Virus record (IMG/VR): IMGVR_UViG_3300036944_000176
Span: 1-29,609 of that record
Source: a virus
Reading direction: 5' to 3' (one strand)
DNA length: 29,609 nucleotides
Part shown: piece by piece, positions 21,835 through 29,609 of the stretch
Layout of the letters: each line of letters begins with the position of its first letter
Numbering within the stretch: the first letter of the stretch is position 1
Made by a program: the position numbers and the translations under genes
Notes under the pieces: generated by a model
The model's input: only the letters and a program-made list of their open reading frames with translations
Told to the model about the DNA's origin: nothing
The model's database searches: none

Positions 21835-22530
21835 TTAGGCAAACAACTCTACGATTACAATACCAGTTCCACCAGCCCCGCCTGCGGTATTGTTAAAGCC
21901 AGCACCGCCACCAGAACCTAGAAGACCATCCCCACCAGCCACAGCAGTGAACCGCCCAAAACCCCCACCAGAAAGCAGACTAGAGCCTCCGTGACCAGAA
22001 TATGCAACGTCATTTTCAGCTTTCAGCCTATGCCCACCGTTACCACCCGATGCGTTTATGTCACCACCAGAACCTACTCCACCCGCCCCACCGTTATTAG
22101 CACCACCAGCACCACCAGTTGCAGAACAGAACGATCCAAAAGAAGATGAACTACCAGTAGTACCACTGTTACCGCCAGCAGCGCCACCAGCACCACCTGC
22201 ACCAACAGTCACTGTCTCTGATGCATCAAGGCTACTGGCTAGGATAAACTCCTCTGAGTAGCCACCAGCACCCCCACCGCCCGCAGCAGTAGCATTGGCA
22301 GTTGAAGATGGGCCTCGTCCACCACCGCCGCCAGCCTGAACACGAACACGAACAGCTTTCAACCACGGGTAGGTAGCTTTGCTAAATGTAAACGTACCGC
22401 TTGTTGCATACTGTACAGTGCTGACATAGCTATATGAAGGTACTGCAGCCGCTGCTAAAATACCATTAGGAAAGGTTGGTGCGCCTGTACCTGCACCATC
22501 AGTGATCGTGTCTACTTTAATCTGGCTCAT
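21835..22530 (-). CDS. Glycine-rich tail fibre tip / adhesin-like protein
   Basis: A 231-residue protein. The N-terminal MSQIKVDTITDGAGTGAPTF resembles fibre proteins of related phages and may attach it. From about residue 66 to 226 it is dominated by Gly runs (AGGGGGRG, GGGGAGGY, GAGGAGGAAGG, GSGGGAGF) and ends GTGIVIVELFA. Such Gly-rich domains form polyglycine-II bundles in T2/S16-type gp38 adhesins and tip loops bind the receptor; I infer the same here. It is coupled by ATGA to a chaperone-like gene upstream. Confidence 0.75.
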   Translation of the reverse strand: MSQIKVDTITDGAGTGAPTFPNGILAAAAVPSYSYVSTVQYATSGTFTFSKATYPWLKAVRVRVQAGGGGGRGPSSTANATAAGGGGAGGYSEEFILASSLDASETVTVGAGGAGGAAGGNSGTTGSSSSFGSFCSATGGAGGANNGGAGGVGSGGDINASGGNGGHRLKAENDVAYSGHGGSSLLSGGGFGRFTAVAGGDGLLGSGGGAGFNNTAGGAGGTGIVIVELFA

Positions 22531-22730
22531 GCTTCCAACCCTCGAATTTCCTCACGCCATACTTGACGCTGGGCGATCACCTCTGGTTTATCTTTGTCGT
22601 AGTCATACAGGGCCACATAGTCAGTATCACGCAGCAACTGCTTTAGTTCAGCAATACGGGCATCCTTAGTGGCTTGTGCTGCCTCAGCGGCTTTCTGTTC
22701 AGCGGTCTTCAGTTTGGACAGGTCAATCAT
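22527..22730 (-). CDS. Small tail-fibre assembly chaperone-like protein, 67 aa
   Basis: A helical, charged protein. An Ala/Lys/Gln-rich N-terminal helix precedes LLRDTDYVALYDYDKDKPEV and QRQVWREEIRGLEA. The TDY-x-DY and WREEIR-x-L pattern is shared with phage tail assembly chaperones (Caudo_TAP / DUF4376-like). It is encoded next to the glycine-rich adhesin, the usual place for a fibre chaperone. ATGA overlaps link it to both neighbours. Confidence 0.65.
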   Translation of the reverse strand: MIDLSKLKTAEQKAAEAAQATKDARIAELKQLLRDTDYVALYDYDKDKPEVIAQRQVWREEIRGLEA

Positions 22731-23017
22731 TGGGGAAACTCCAGAAGGCCATCTGCGGGGTCAACAAGTGGGGATGGGAAACGAACAGCATAAGATGCAT
22801 TTGCGCCATGCGGGAGAATCAGGGTCAAGTGCAGGACGCCATCAATACGTTCTACATCTGAGGCAAGCCACTCACAGTCAACTGCATCCTGTGGCAGGGT
22901 AGCACCCTCAGGGACTACAGAGAAATCATACTCCACGCCGTTGATTGTCAGCGTGTCTCCACTCTTTGAGACTTGCAAAGTATCATCACGGCGCTGTGGG
23001 GATAGGGTAATTTTCAT
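22727..23017 (-). CDS. Hypothetical protein in the tail-fibre cluster, 96 aa
   Basis: Begins MKITLSPQRRDDTLQVSKSG and continues as beta strands with INGVEYDF, an acidic DAVDCEWLASDVERIDG and LHLTLILPHGANASY, ending LLEFPQ. I recognise it only as a type that sits before fibre chaperones in phages of this kind. ATG 23017 with AAAGGAG is chosen over an upstream in-frame start that lies inside the previous gene. Function unknown; a fibre-assembly role is inferred from position. Confidence 0.7.
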   Translation of the reverse strand: MKITLSPQRRDDTLQVSKSGDTLTINGVEYDFSVVPEGATLPQDAVDCEWLASDVERIDGVLHLTLILPHGANASYAVRFPSPLVDPADGLLEFPQ

Positions 23018-23028
23018 TCTGTTCTCCT

Positions 23029-23499
23029 TTAGAACCATTGTCCGATAGCTATGCAAGTTGCAGTTCCTGCACCGAGTACGCCGTTGTTTGTTAAAACTAC
23101 ACCAATAGTTGTGGTTGACGCAGATGAAAATTTAGCTGTGATGTCTGACGCACCCGCAGAGGACATACTTCCACCTACAGCGATATAACCAGTGCTTATG
23201 AAGGTGGCGGGTAGCGTCTTTGTGGTAGCACCAGCGGCGCTTGTTGTGACAGTAAACCTGCAAATCATTGTCCCGTCTGCAAATTTGGTGAACTCTCCAT
23301 TGGCATTTGATCCGCTTTCAATAATACCACCAGTAGGTACACCAGCAGACTGACTGACTGTCCCAACAATGTTACCTTGGTTAAACATAATACCAGAAGT
23401 ATCAGGTAGCGTCAAGGTACGATTAGTGTTGCTGTTTGGTGATGCGAGAGTGAAAGTTCCCGTACCACTTGCATCAGGCGTAAGTGCGATGTTGCTCAT
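23029..23499 (-). CDS. Small tail fibre protein, paralogue A
   Basis: A 156-residue beta-rich protein starting MSNIALTPDASGTGTFTLAS. It contains GTVSQSAGVPTGGIIESGSN, then ADGTMICRF, and ends CIAIGQWF. These match the next gene upstream in transcription, so the two are paralogues. The ADGT-x-IC motif and the C-terminal AIG-x-WF recall distal fibre domains. ATG 23499 (AAAGGAAAAC before it) is preferred over a TTG at 23520. Confidence 0.75.
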   Translation of the reverse strand: MSNIALTPDASGTGTFTLASPNSNTNRTLTLPDTSGIMFNQGNIVGTVSQSAGVPTGGIIESGSNANGEFTKFADGTMICRFTVTTSAAGATTKTLPATFISTGYIAVGGSMSSAGASDITAKFSSASTTTIGVVLTNNGVLGAGTATCIAIGQWF

Positions 23500-23510
23500 T
23501 TTGTTTTCCT

Positions 23511-23945
23511 TTAGAACCAACGCCCAATAGCTGTAACCATTGTATCAACAGTCGCAGCCGCTGTGACAGCCGAAAAGTGCCTAAAATCAGCAGTCGTAGT
23601 TGTTACTGCACCCACAGCCCCAAACCTAGAAGTTATGTTAGGCGAAGCTATAACTACAGGAGCTACAATAAAAACCTTTGGAAAAGTCCATGTAACTTCC
23701 GTAGTAGTTCTAAACAAACTGCCTGAAGCTGAAGTAGAAGCTAAACTACCTGCATTGTAATTCCAACAGATTTGTGTACCGTCAGCATATCTTACATACT
23801 CACCATTGGCATTACTGCCTTTTTCAAGAATAGACCCAGTAGGTACACCAGAGGTCTGACTAACTGTACCAAGGATATTTCCCTCAGCATAAACGTCACC
23901 ATTGGTCGTTGTAATCCCAGTTGTTCCGTCTAAAGTAATTGCCAT
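23511..23945 (-). CDS. Small tail fibre protein, paralogue B
   Basis: A 144-residue beta-rich protein starting MAITLDGTTGITTTNGDVYA. It contains GTVSQTSGVPTGSILEKGSN and ADGTQICWNY, and ends TAIGRWF. It is paralogous to the gene at 23029-23499 in its middle and end, with a different N-terminus. It probably forms a distal or accessory fibre that attaches to the large fibre encoded immediately upstream. Confidence 0.75.
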   Translation of the reverse strand: MAITLDGTTGITTTNGDVYAEGNILGTVSQTSGVPTGSILEKGSNANGEYVRYADGTQICWNYNAGSLASTSASGSLFRTTTEVTWTFPKVFIVAPVVIASPNITSRFGAVGAVTTTTADFRHFSAVTAAATVDTMVTAIGRWF

Positions 23946-23946
23946 A

Positions 23947-25833
23947 TTAGATTACCACATATCTTGCGCCAGTGCTAACCGTCACGGTTACACCAGAGTT
24001 AATTGTAATTGGGCCAGTTGACATAGCGTTCTTGTCCGCTGGGATTGTGTAGGGGGTTGTAACGGTTTGACCGTTCTGAATGAAGATATCATCCGAGCCA
24101 CCACCAGTTGCACCACCACCTACAGCACCCCAAGCAGTACCATTGTAACCCTCGAACCTAGTGATGGTTGAGTTAAACCTAAAGTACCCTGCACTGGGTG
24201 AACCATCACGTTGGACTGTTGTACCAGAGGGTACTACCGCAGAACCAGTTGAAGATGTCTTAGCTACATAGGCTGTACTGTCTGTTGTAGCCGCTGTACC
24301 AAGGCCAGAGATATCCGTGCTTGGGATACTTGCAGAGGCTGTGAATGCTGAAGTACCATTACCCTTAACATAACCAGTAAGAGTTGATACACCAGTACCA
24401 CCATCAGCTACAGCAAGGTCAGTGATACCTGTGATAGTTCCACCAGAAATAGAGACAGTATCAGCAACCAGAGAGTCAATATTAGCAGTACCATCAATGT
24501 GTAGATTACGCCATTCTCTAGCGGCAGAGCCAAGATCATAAACATCATCTGCACCGGGGAGAACATGACCATCACCAGTAACTTCTACACGAGTGGCAAC
24601 AGCACCAGCAGAGGCAGTCTGTAGCAACATAGAAGTTTTGTTGTTGGTGGCATCAAAGGTGATATCTGAGACAGCTTTAATACTGGCAGTAACCAGAGTG
24701 GCATTACCTCCACCAGATACGTTAGGTGCTTGGAAGTCCACTACACCAAGAGTCTCACCCGTGATGATTGCGCTATCATTTCTCTGTAGGGTAATAGTAC
24801 CACCAGTCGTAGTGATTACTGTAGCAGCACTTAGAGTAGCAGTACCTGCACTGATAGCAGCAGTATCAGCAACCAGAGAGTCAATATTAGCAGTACCCGT
24901 AATGTATAGGTCTTTCCACTCACTGCCAGTTGCACCTAGGTCATAGGTATTGTCTGCAGAAGGGATTAGGTTAGAAGCTACATCTGCGGTAACAGTTACA
25001 GTATCAGTTGCAGCATTACCTAGAGTAGTATTACCGTTTACAGTAAGGTCAGCCGTGATGGTAGCTGATTCGTCTACCTGCAGGGTATCTACCTGAGCAG
25101 TACCGTCGATATAGATATTGCGCCACTCATCAGTAGCAGACCCAAGATCATGTGTATTATCTACAGAAGGGATCAAGTTTGAGGCAATATCTGCTGTAAT
25201 AGTAACTGTATCCGTAGCTGCATTGCCTAGGGTAGTATTACCGTTTACAGTAAGATTAGCTGTAATGGTAGCAGACTCATCCACCTGTAGGGTATCAATG
25301 GTAGCAGTACCATCAATATAAAGGTCACGCCATTCGTCAGTGGCAGCACCAAGATCGTAGGTATTGTCTACAGAGGGGATCAGGTTTGAGGCTACATCAG
25401 CCGTGACAGTGATAGTATCTGTTGCAGCATTACCAATCGTAGTATTACCATTCACAGTGAGGTTAGTAGTAATGGTAGCATTACCAGTGACAGTAAGGTT
25501 GGCAGCAATAGTAGCAGACTCATCTACTTGGAGAGTATCTACTTGAGCAATACCATCAATATACAAGTCCTTGAACTCAAGGGTGCTTGTGCCTAGATCA
25601 ACAGTGTTGTCAGTCTTAGGGCGAATTGTGCCAGTAGTAATAACAACATCCTGAACTGGGCCAATACCAACAATGGGCGCACCACCACCAACAGTACCAT
25701 CATGGGTATGGCCTGTGGATACATCCATAGCAGCTTGGATTCCATCAAACTCTAAATCTAGGTCTTCAGCATTGATAATGTTGCCATTGTTAATGTTGTT
25801 TGAAGTGTCTTTACGGGTATAACCTGTTGCCAT
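23947..25833 (-). CDS. Tail fibre protein with internal 69-residue repeats
   Basis: A 628-residue fibre. The N-terminal part (ATGYTRKDTSNNINNGNIIN, about residues 2-21, then THDGTVGGG) resembles tail-attachment regions. From about 68 to 310 it holds tandem units of some 69 residues built around DNTYDLG-x4-EW-x-DLYIDGTA, TLQVDESATI and LTVNGNTT, rich in Thr, Asn and Asp, as in triple-stranded beta shafts. A degenerate unit recurs near 410-440. The C-terminal 120 residues are Gly/Ser/Thr-rich and end ARYVVI. It follows the gp12-like tube gene, as fibres do in podoviruses. Confidence 0.85.
   Translation of the reverse strand: MATGYTRKDTSNNINNGNIINAEDLDLEFDGIQAAMDVSTGHTHDGTVGGGAPIVGIGPVQDVVITTGTIRPKTDNTVDLGTSTLEFKDLYIDGIAQVDTLQVDESATIAANLTVTGNATITTNLTVNGNTTIGNAATDTITVTADVASNLIPSVDNTYDLGAATDEWRDLYIDGTATIDTLQVDESATITANLTVNGNTTLGNAATDTVTITADIASNLIPSVDNTHDLGSATDEWRNIYIDGTAQVDTLQVDESATITADLTVNGNTTLGNAATDTVTVTADVASNLIPSADNTYDLGATGSEWKDLYITGTANIDSLVADTAAISAGTATLSAATVITTTGGTITLQRNDSAIITGETLGVVDFQAPNVSGGGNATLVTASIKAVSDITFDATNNKTSMLLQTASAGAVATRVEVTGDGHVLPGADDVYDLGSAAREWRNLHIDGTANIDSLVADTVSISGGTITGITDLAVADGGTGVSTLTGYVKGNGTSAFTASASIPSTDISGLGTAATTDSTAYVAKTSSTGSAVVPSGTTVQRDGSPSAGYFRFNSTITRFEGYNGTAWGAVGGGATGGGSDDIFIQNGQTVTTPYTIPADKNAMSTGPITINSGVTVTVSTGARYVVI
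24904..25632 (-). repeat. Tandem repeats in the tail fibre gene
   Basis: About three and a half units of roughly 207 bp within the fibre gene. Residues 144-212 and 213-281 are near-identical, flanked by diverged copies at about 68-143 and 282-310. DNA identity between units is high (for example the codons for DESATI and NGNTTLGNAATDT), so recombination could change the repeat number. Confidence 0.8.
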
Positions 25834-25834
25834 T

Positions 25835-27808
25835 TTACTGCCTGTCGTTATTAAGATACTCTATGGTGATAGCATCCAGAGAGAAAGGGGGTGATATGCT
25901 AGAGAAGTTATACTGAAGACTCACAGTGAACCCAGAACCAATCATTTGAGAAGTAAAGGTATACGTTAGTTTACCTCCATATGTTGCAGTGCCATAGACA
26001 GCAGAGCCATACAAGAATGGAGTGTCAGCAGTGTTACTCAGAGAAATTGTTGGTGGTTGTATCACACCGATTTGACTAAAGTTTAATTCTGGGCTAACTG
26101 AACCAGAGATAGAGCCTTCTGGATTAACATAGGTAGTTAGTTTGTAAAAGGTCTTTCGTATTCTAGGGTCAGTCAGTGGGATGTGCGGTGTAAAGTATTG
26201 AGAGGAGATAGCTGAACCATCAAAACTGTTTCCAGACTCTAGACGATATACATAGCCATCTTTATTAGCAAAGAGTAGTGTCTCAGCGGAGTCTGCAGTA
26301 GAATAGATACTATCAGCTACATAAGCAAGAACACCATTTATCTCTGCCCAAGCCATACCCTGTGCTGTCTGGTCTACAAACTGTGTAGCTAGAACACCGA
26401 TAGCAGTTGATGGAGTTCTGCTTGAGGAATATCCAAAAAGTCTATACTGGTTTTTACCACGAATTACACAAGAAGTAAAGCTAGTATTTGAGTTTACAAG
26501 ATCATCTACTTCAGATTGGATTGGGCGAGATGCAACTGCAAAACCAAAGTCACCAATCTTATCTGTTGCACTAAGAAGTCTAACACCATCAGGCCCAAGG
26601 AAAGCAATGTCACCACCAACTTCTTGGATAGTGTCTGTTCTCACACAACCAATATCAGTAGATATAGGCTGCAACTGAAAGTCAGAGATGGTGTTCCCAA
26701 CGACCCTGTGTATCTGATCTGTACTAAAGATGATAAGCTGTTCACGGAAAACAATCATACCTGTAACTGTATGGGCTAGGTTGATTGAACCAGCACCACT
26801 AGCTGCAGAGAAATCTGTGTCCGAGTATGGTGCAGAGAATGTAAGGTTTGTTCCGTTAGCAAAGAACAGATGATTCTTAAACTGAGTTACGTGACTAGCA
26901 CCAATGATATCTGAGGGTGCAGTAGTAATTACAGAGAAGGTAGAACCAGAGTATTTAAACGGACGGTTAGCACTATCAACACCTACAACACTGGGCGTAC
27001 CTGAGAAGTTGTAACGCTCAAACCTCATCTTGGAACTGTCAGGACGGCCAGAGCTACGGAAGGTAATAGCAGCATTATCTGCTGGTGAGGATGCTAGTGC
27101 AGGAGAGATAGCAAAAGTTGCACCGCCAGAGGTAACAGTAACTCCACTGGTAATAGCATAGACTTTTTCTACGCCAGCTACAGTAAAGGTATCACCCTGC
27201 TGTGGTACTCCAGTCAACCCATCAACTACAAGACTTGAACCAGTCTGGCTCCCACCATTGACAAGCACAGTGCCATAAGCTGGGTTGTTGATCTTGATCC
27301 AACCTGTTCCATCAGAAGACCAGAGGTTACTACCACGAGCAACAATGGCTCTCTGCCCAAAGTACACAAGACCTTCAATTAAGTTTGTGTTATTGCTGAA
27401 GGTCACTGCTGCTTTATCTGCAGGAGAAGAGGCTAATGAAGTGCCGAGTGTTAGCGTAGCAGTCTTTGCGGCAGTAGTAAAAGTTACAGCAGATACTGTA
27501 TAGGTTCCAGTTACCCCTGTGATAGTCAGTTTATCACCTACAGCGGGAGTGTCATAAATGTTTGCTATGAGAAGGGTTGTGCCTGTCTGTCCGCTACCCT
27601 GCACAAGGGGTTCACCATAGGGTGGGACAAAGGCAGAATCAAATTTTGTATAACCTAGGATACGTTTGTAACCACCCTCAATAGAAGGTTCAAAGTTAAT
27701 TAAACGTCTGGCTGACCCCGGTGCAGTAATACCTTGTTGAAGCGGGGAGATGTTTGTAACAAGTCCACCCTTAACTTCAATAGGAAAAGTTTCCCATGCT
27801 GTTGGCAT
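25835..27808 (-). CDS. Tail tubular protein B-like (gp12/nozzle) protein
   Basis: A 657-residue beta-rich protein starting MPTAWETFPIEVKGGLVTNI, with the N-terminal GSARRLINFEPSIEGGYKRI segment typical of podovirus tail-nozzle proteins (T7 gp12 is 794). A central block VFREQLIIFSTDQIHRV and EVGGDIAFLGPDGVRLLS fits the beta-propeller-like part of this group. Two internal GSxxTGxxLxxxxL-type repeats occur near residues 70-135 and 180-250. Located after the gp11-like gene and before the fibre gene, in canonical tail order. Confidence 0.75.
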   Translation of the reverse strand: MPTAWETFPIEVKGGLVTNISPLQQGITAPGSARRLINFEPSIEGGYKRILGYTKFDSAFVPPYGEPLVQGSGQTGTTLLIANIYDTPAVGDKLTITGVTGTYTVSAVTFTTAAKTATLTLGTSLASSPADKAAVTFSNNTNLIEGLVYFGQRAIVARGSNLWSSDGTGWIKINNPAYGTVLVNGGSQTGSSLVVDGLTGVPQQGDTFTVAGVEKVYAITSGVTVTSGGATFAISPALASSPADNAAITFRSSGRPDSSKMRFERYNFSGTPSVVGVDSANRPFKYSGSTFSVITTAPSDIIGASHVTQFKNHLFFANGTNLTFSAPYSDTDFSAASGAGSINLAHTVTGMIVFREQLIIFSTDQIHRVVGNTISDFQLQPISTDIGCVRTDTIQEVGGDIAFLGPDGVRLLSATDKIGDFGFAVASRPIQSEVDDLVNSNTSFTSCVIRGKNQYRLFGYSSSRTPSTAIGVLATQFVDQTAQGMAWAEINGVLAYVADSIYSTADSAETLLFANKDGYVYRLESGNSFDGSAISSQYFTPHIPLTDPRIRKTFYKLTTYVNPEGSISGSVSPELNFSQIGVIQPPTISLSNTADTPFLYGSAVYGTATYGGKLTYTFTSQMIGSGFTVSLQYNFSSISPPFSLDAITIEYLNNDRQ

Positions 27809-27809
27809 A

Positions 27810-28532
27810 TTACCCTACCCGCATGTTCATGGAGTCACCCCTGTAGACACGTGTATCTCTAATATACTCATAGCGATTGATATAGAGAGAACGCATATCC
27901 TTAATACCCTCATCAAATTTCTGTAGGTGTAGGGTAGCATCCTGAGTATTACCACGGAAAGTGTATGCGTAGTACATAGCACCATCTACAATAACAGAAC
28001 GGAACTGCTCTGGGTAGACAGGAACATCTGTATAAGCATCTAGGCTAACGGTGTTCTTGTAGTATTCATATACCAGTTCATAGGCATAGTTTGGCACAGG
28101 ATGGATACCATAAAATTGATTAGGCGCTCTAAAGACTCTCTTAGGTAGGCTTCTGATAGAGGTATTTGTGGTGTTATATTCATCATCTAGATAGTTCTCT
28201 AGATATTCCTCGTAAGCAATGATCTTTAGTTTCTGCGTAGTATTATTAAAAGTAGCATTACGTTTGATACGGAAGGAATCAAAGTCTAAGGTCTTTGCAT
28301 CATTAGGGTAAGCATAACGAACTGTACCTGCAGTTAGAGTTTGCTCTTTTACTTCATGGTTAAAGGGCCACTCAAACTGGTTCTGTCCAAGGTACTGCAG
28401 TGCAGAGTTAACCGAGTCTTTAGCTGACGAATAGAAACCTGTAGCTCCAGCAAAGTTAGCAGAGGTCAACTCAACTTCATTGAGCCTACGATTCACATCA
28501 TTCACAAGGCCAAGAAAATTATAAGCTGACAC
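27810..28532 (-). CDS. Tail tubular protein A-like (gp11/adaptor) protein
   Basis: A 240-residue protein starting SAYNFLGLVNDVNRRLNEVE with a helical N-terminal domain (AKDSVNSALQYLGQNQ), a beta domain with FYGIHPVPNYAYELVYEYY, and VPVYPEQFRSVIVDGAMYYAY followed by C-terminal helices. The order and the IPE-x-F-x3-IV-type segment match phage head-tail adaptor/gp11 proteins, which form the gatekeeper ring between portal and nozzle. Start is GTG 28532 behind AAGGA, 20 bases after the hairpin terminator of the preceding gene. Confidence 0.78.
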   Translation of the reverse strand: MSAYNFLGLVNDVNRRLNEVELTSANFAGATGFYSSAKDSVNSALQYLGQNQFEWPFNHEVKEQTLTAGTVRYAYPNDAKTLDFDSFRIKRNATFNNTTQKLKIIAYEEYLENYLDDEYNTTNTSIRSLPKRVFRAPNQFYGIHPVPNYAYELVYEYYKNTVSLDAYTDVPVYPEQFRSVIVDGAMYYAYTFRGNTQDATLHLQKFDEGIKDMRSLYINRYEYIRDTRVYRGDSMNMRVG

Positions 28533-28551
28533 GTTGTCTATCCTTAAAAGT

Positions 28552-28580
28552 TAAAAGAGTACCCCCGTGAAGAGGTACTC
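28552..28580 (-). terminator. Hairpin terminator downstream of the decoration-protein gene
   Basis: Read on the - strand: GAGTACCTC (28580-28572), loop of six, GGGGTACTC (28565-28557), then TTTT. Nine pairs with one wobble plus a U tract make a plausible intrinsic terminator. It may attenuate transcription so that capsid and decoration proteins are made in excess over tail proteins. Confidence 0.7.
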
Positions 28581-28598
28581 TCTGTTATCTTAGGCTAA

Positions 28599-29087
28599 TT
28601 AAGCCAGAACGTCACGATCAACTTCTGCAGCGGTTTTACGTGCATCAATGTCCATCAGGATAGCAAAGATACGAACCACACCCGAAGTTGGGGCAGTCGT
28701 AGCAGTAGCAATCAGCAGGTCAATCGTATCAGCCGTACCAATCACAACAGGTTGAAAGGCAGCAGCGTTCTGAGCATAAGCGCCAGCAGCAGCAGCATCA
28801 AGGTCGAAGCCATCAATAAAGTTATCAGGCTCAGTCGTGGTGACACCAAGGTCAACAGTCGTATCGCTCGACTCGCCACCAGCAACGGTAATAACTTCCA
28901 GACCAGCGTTCAAGATGATAGTGTTAGCAGGTACCGAGATTGCTTCGATTACGTCAGCAGCAGCCAGAGCCGAGCCTTTTGCAGTTGCAGCAGCAGCGAA
29001 GTCAATCAGGACTTCTTTGAAGTAGGGCATACGCCCAGCGGTGAAACCATCAACCGTTCCGCCCGCAAGAGTAGTAACAGTAGCCAT
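28599..29087 (-). CDS. Candidate capsid decoration protein, 162 aa
   Basis: A beta-rich, Ala/Thr-rich protein without cysteines. It starts MATVTTLAGGTVDGFTAGRM, with ISVPANTIILNAGLEVITVA and VDLGVTTTEPDNFIDGFDLD in the middle and GVVRIFAILMDI near the end. No family is recognised. Position directly downstream of the capsid gene, a strong AGGAAAGGG ribosome site, and hairpins on both sides suggest an abundant head protein such as a decoration or head-fibre protein. Function is inferred from context only. Confidence 0.65.
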   Translation of the reverse strand: MATVTTLAGGTVDGFTAGRMPYFKEVLIDFAAAATAKGSALAAADVIEAISVPANTIILNAGLEVITVAGGESSDTTVDLGVTTTEPDNFIDGFDLDAAAAGAYAQNAAAFQPVVIGTADTIDLLIATATTAPTSGVVRIFAILMDIDARKTAAEVDRDVLA

Positions 29088-29122
29088 TTAAATTCCCTTT
29101 CCTAGGTTTATGGCAGAGTTAA

Positions 29123-29146
29123 GAGGTACCCCCGAAGGAGTACCCC
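29123..29146 (-). terminator. UUCG hairpin between capsid and decoration-protein genes
   Basis: On the - strand GGGGTACTCC (29146-29137), loop TTCG, GGGGTACCTC (29132-29123): ten pairs, two of them wobbles, with a stable tetraloop. No U tract follows, so it may be an mRNA stabiliser, a processing site or a weak terminator. It shares the GGTACTC core with the hairpin at 28557-28580. Confidence 0.55.
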
Positions 29147-29160
29147 ACAGTAACTTAGCA

Positions 29161-29609
29161 TTAAGCTAGGTTGTACTTTGCAGTGGTGATTGCTTCTGGA
29201 CGTAGAATCTTACGACCATACAAGTGCATACCACGGATGATATCCGCGAACGAGTCTGGGTCACGGTAGGTTTCGGTCTTGTTGATCTGCTCAGCGGTAG
29301 CAACAGCCGAGTCATGACCAGCAACGATCACACCGTAGTTTGCGTTCTGGTTAGCAGTACCAGCAGTACCAGCACCCGTACCAACCGAAGGCAGGTTGTT
29401 CGAGACGTACACACGGAAGCCGTTCCAGTTCGTCAGAACCAGACCATTACGCAGTGCGCCCGAATCACCGAAGTCAGCATTCAGGAAGCGCGAGTCTTCG
29501 TCCATCAGGATTTCCATCATGATGGAGTCGATAACCAACCAACGGCCAGCCTTGTCAACGTTCTGTTGATCCAGCAGACGGCCCATACGGTTGATCAGCA
29601 TGACAGGCG
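29161..29609 (-). CDS. Major capsid protein, C-terminal part (cut by window edge)
   Basis: The frame is open to the right edge of the window; the ATG at 29601 is internal, as the coding frame continues into PV upstream of it. The visible 148 residues read LLDQQNVDKAGRWLVIDSIM, later LTNWNGFRVYVSNNLPSVG, then NYGVIVAGHDSAVATAEQIN and SFADIIRGMHLYGRKILRPE. These are typical C-terminal regions of HK97-fold major capsid proteins of podoviruses, where the A-domain and P-domain strands carry such NNLP and ADIIRG-x-HLYG segments. First gene of the visible late operon; followed by a hairpin. Confidence 0.8.
   Translation of the reverse strand, partial: PVMLINRMGRLLDQQNVDKAGRWLVIDSIMMEILMDEDSRFLNADFGDSGALRNGLVLTNWNGFRVYVSNNLPSVGTGAGTAGTANQNANYGVIVAGHDSAVATAEQINKTETYRDPDSFADIIRGMHLYGRKILRPEAITTAKYNLA

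Noticed and set aside
24904-25632. CRISPR array
   Set aside because: The repeats are long, adjacent and in frame within a fibre gene, without spacers.

Overview
The window is part of a lytic, podovirus-type tailed phage genome. It looks most like the marine roseophages of the SIO1 / Cobavirus (Zobellviridae) kind. That placement is inferred from gene content: a T7-type primase-helicase and Pol I-type DNA polymerase, a gp2.5-like single-strand binding protein, an adenosylcobalamin-dependent class II ribonucleotide reductase, PhoH, a MazG/PRA-PH-like enzyme and large internal virion proteins. A DUF1127 protein, a family most abundant in alphaproteobacteria, fits a Rhodobacterales-like host. No integrase, repressor, tRNA or CRISPR array was seen.

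Layout. Positions 1-14283 carry rightward genes for DNA replication, recombination and nucleotide supply. They are packed tightly, with many ATGA or TAATG stop/start overlaps. The order is: three small unknowns; primase-helicase; a PcfJ-like protein; DNA polymerase (overlapping the PcfJ-like gene by 107 bp); a 50-residue basic protein; a promoter; SSB; a Cas4/AddB-type Fe-S nuclease; a small PD-(D/E)XK nuclease; a metallophosphoesterase; a MazG-like enzyme; small proteins including DUF1127 and a membrane protein; and nrdJ. nrdJ is split by a 765-nt group I intron that carries an HNH homing endonuclease with its own promoter. A terminator follows, then an Acb2/Tad1-like candidate anti-CBASS protein, a hairpin-rich non-coding stretch with two near-identical palindromes, glutaredoxin, phoH, a DUF3310 protein and a last small gene. 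A strong terminator at 14290-14316 separates the two converging arms.

Positions 14319-29609 carry leftward virion genes. In transcription order they are: major capsid protein (cut by the window edge), a candidate capsid decoration protein, gp11-like and gp12-like tail tube proteins, a repeat-rich tail fibre, two paralogous small fibre proteins, two small proteins (one like a tail-fibre chaperone), a glycine-rich adhesin-like protein, an internal protein with a long 11-residue asparagine-spaced repeat, a lytic transglycosylase, two uncharacterised probable virion proteins, and a 1143-residue probable ejection protein.

How it works together. The polymerase, primase-helicase, SSB and nucleases replicate and process phage DNA. 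NrdJ, glutaredoxin, the MazG-like enzyme and the DUF3310 protein adjust the nucleotide pool, and NrdJ makes replication depend on host cobalamin. The leftward arm builds the capsid, the tail with several receptor-binding parts, and an ejection apparatus that cuts peptidoglycan. The least ordinary parts are the nrdJ intron, placed directly after a redox cysteine codon; the structured island at 12583-12800; the Acb2-like gene; the PcfJ-like gene; and the 11-residue repeat.
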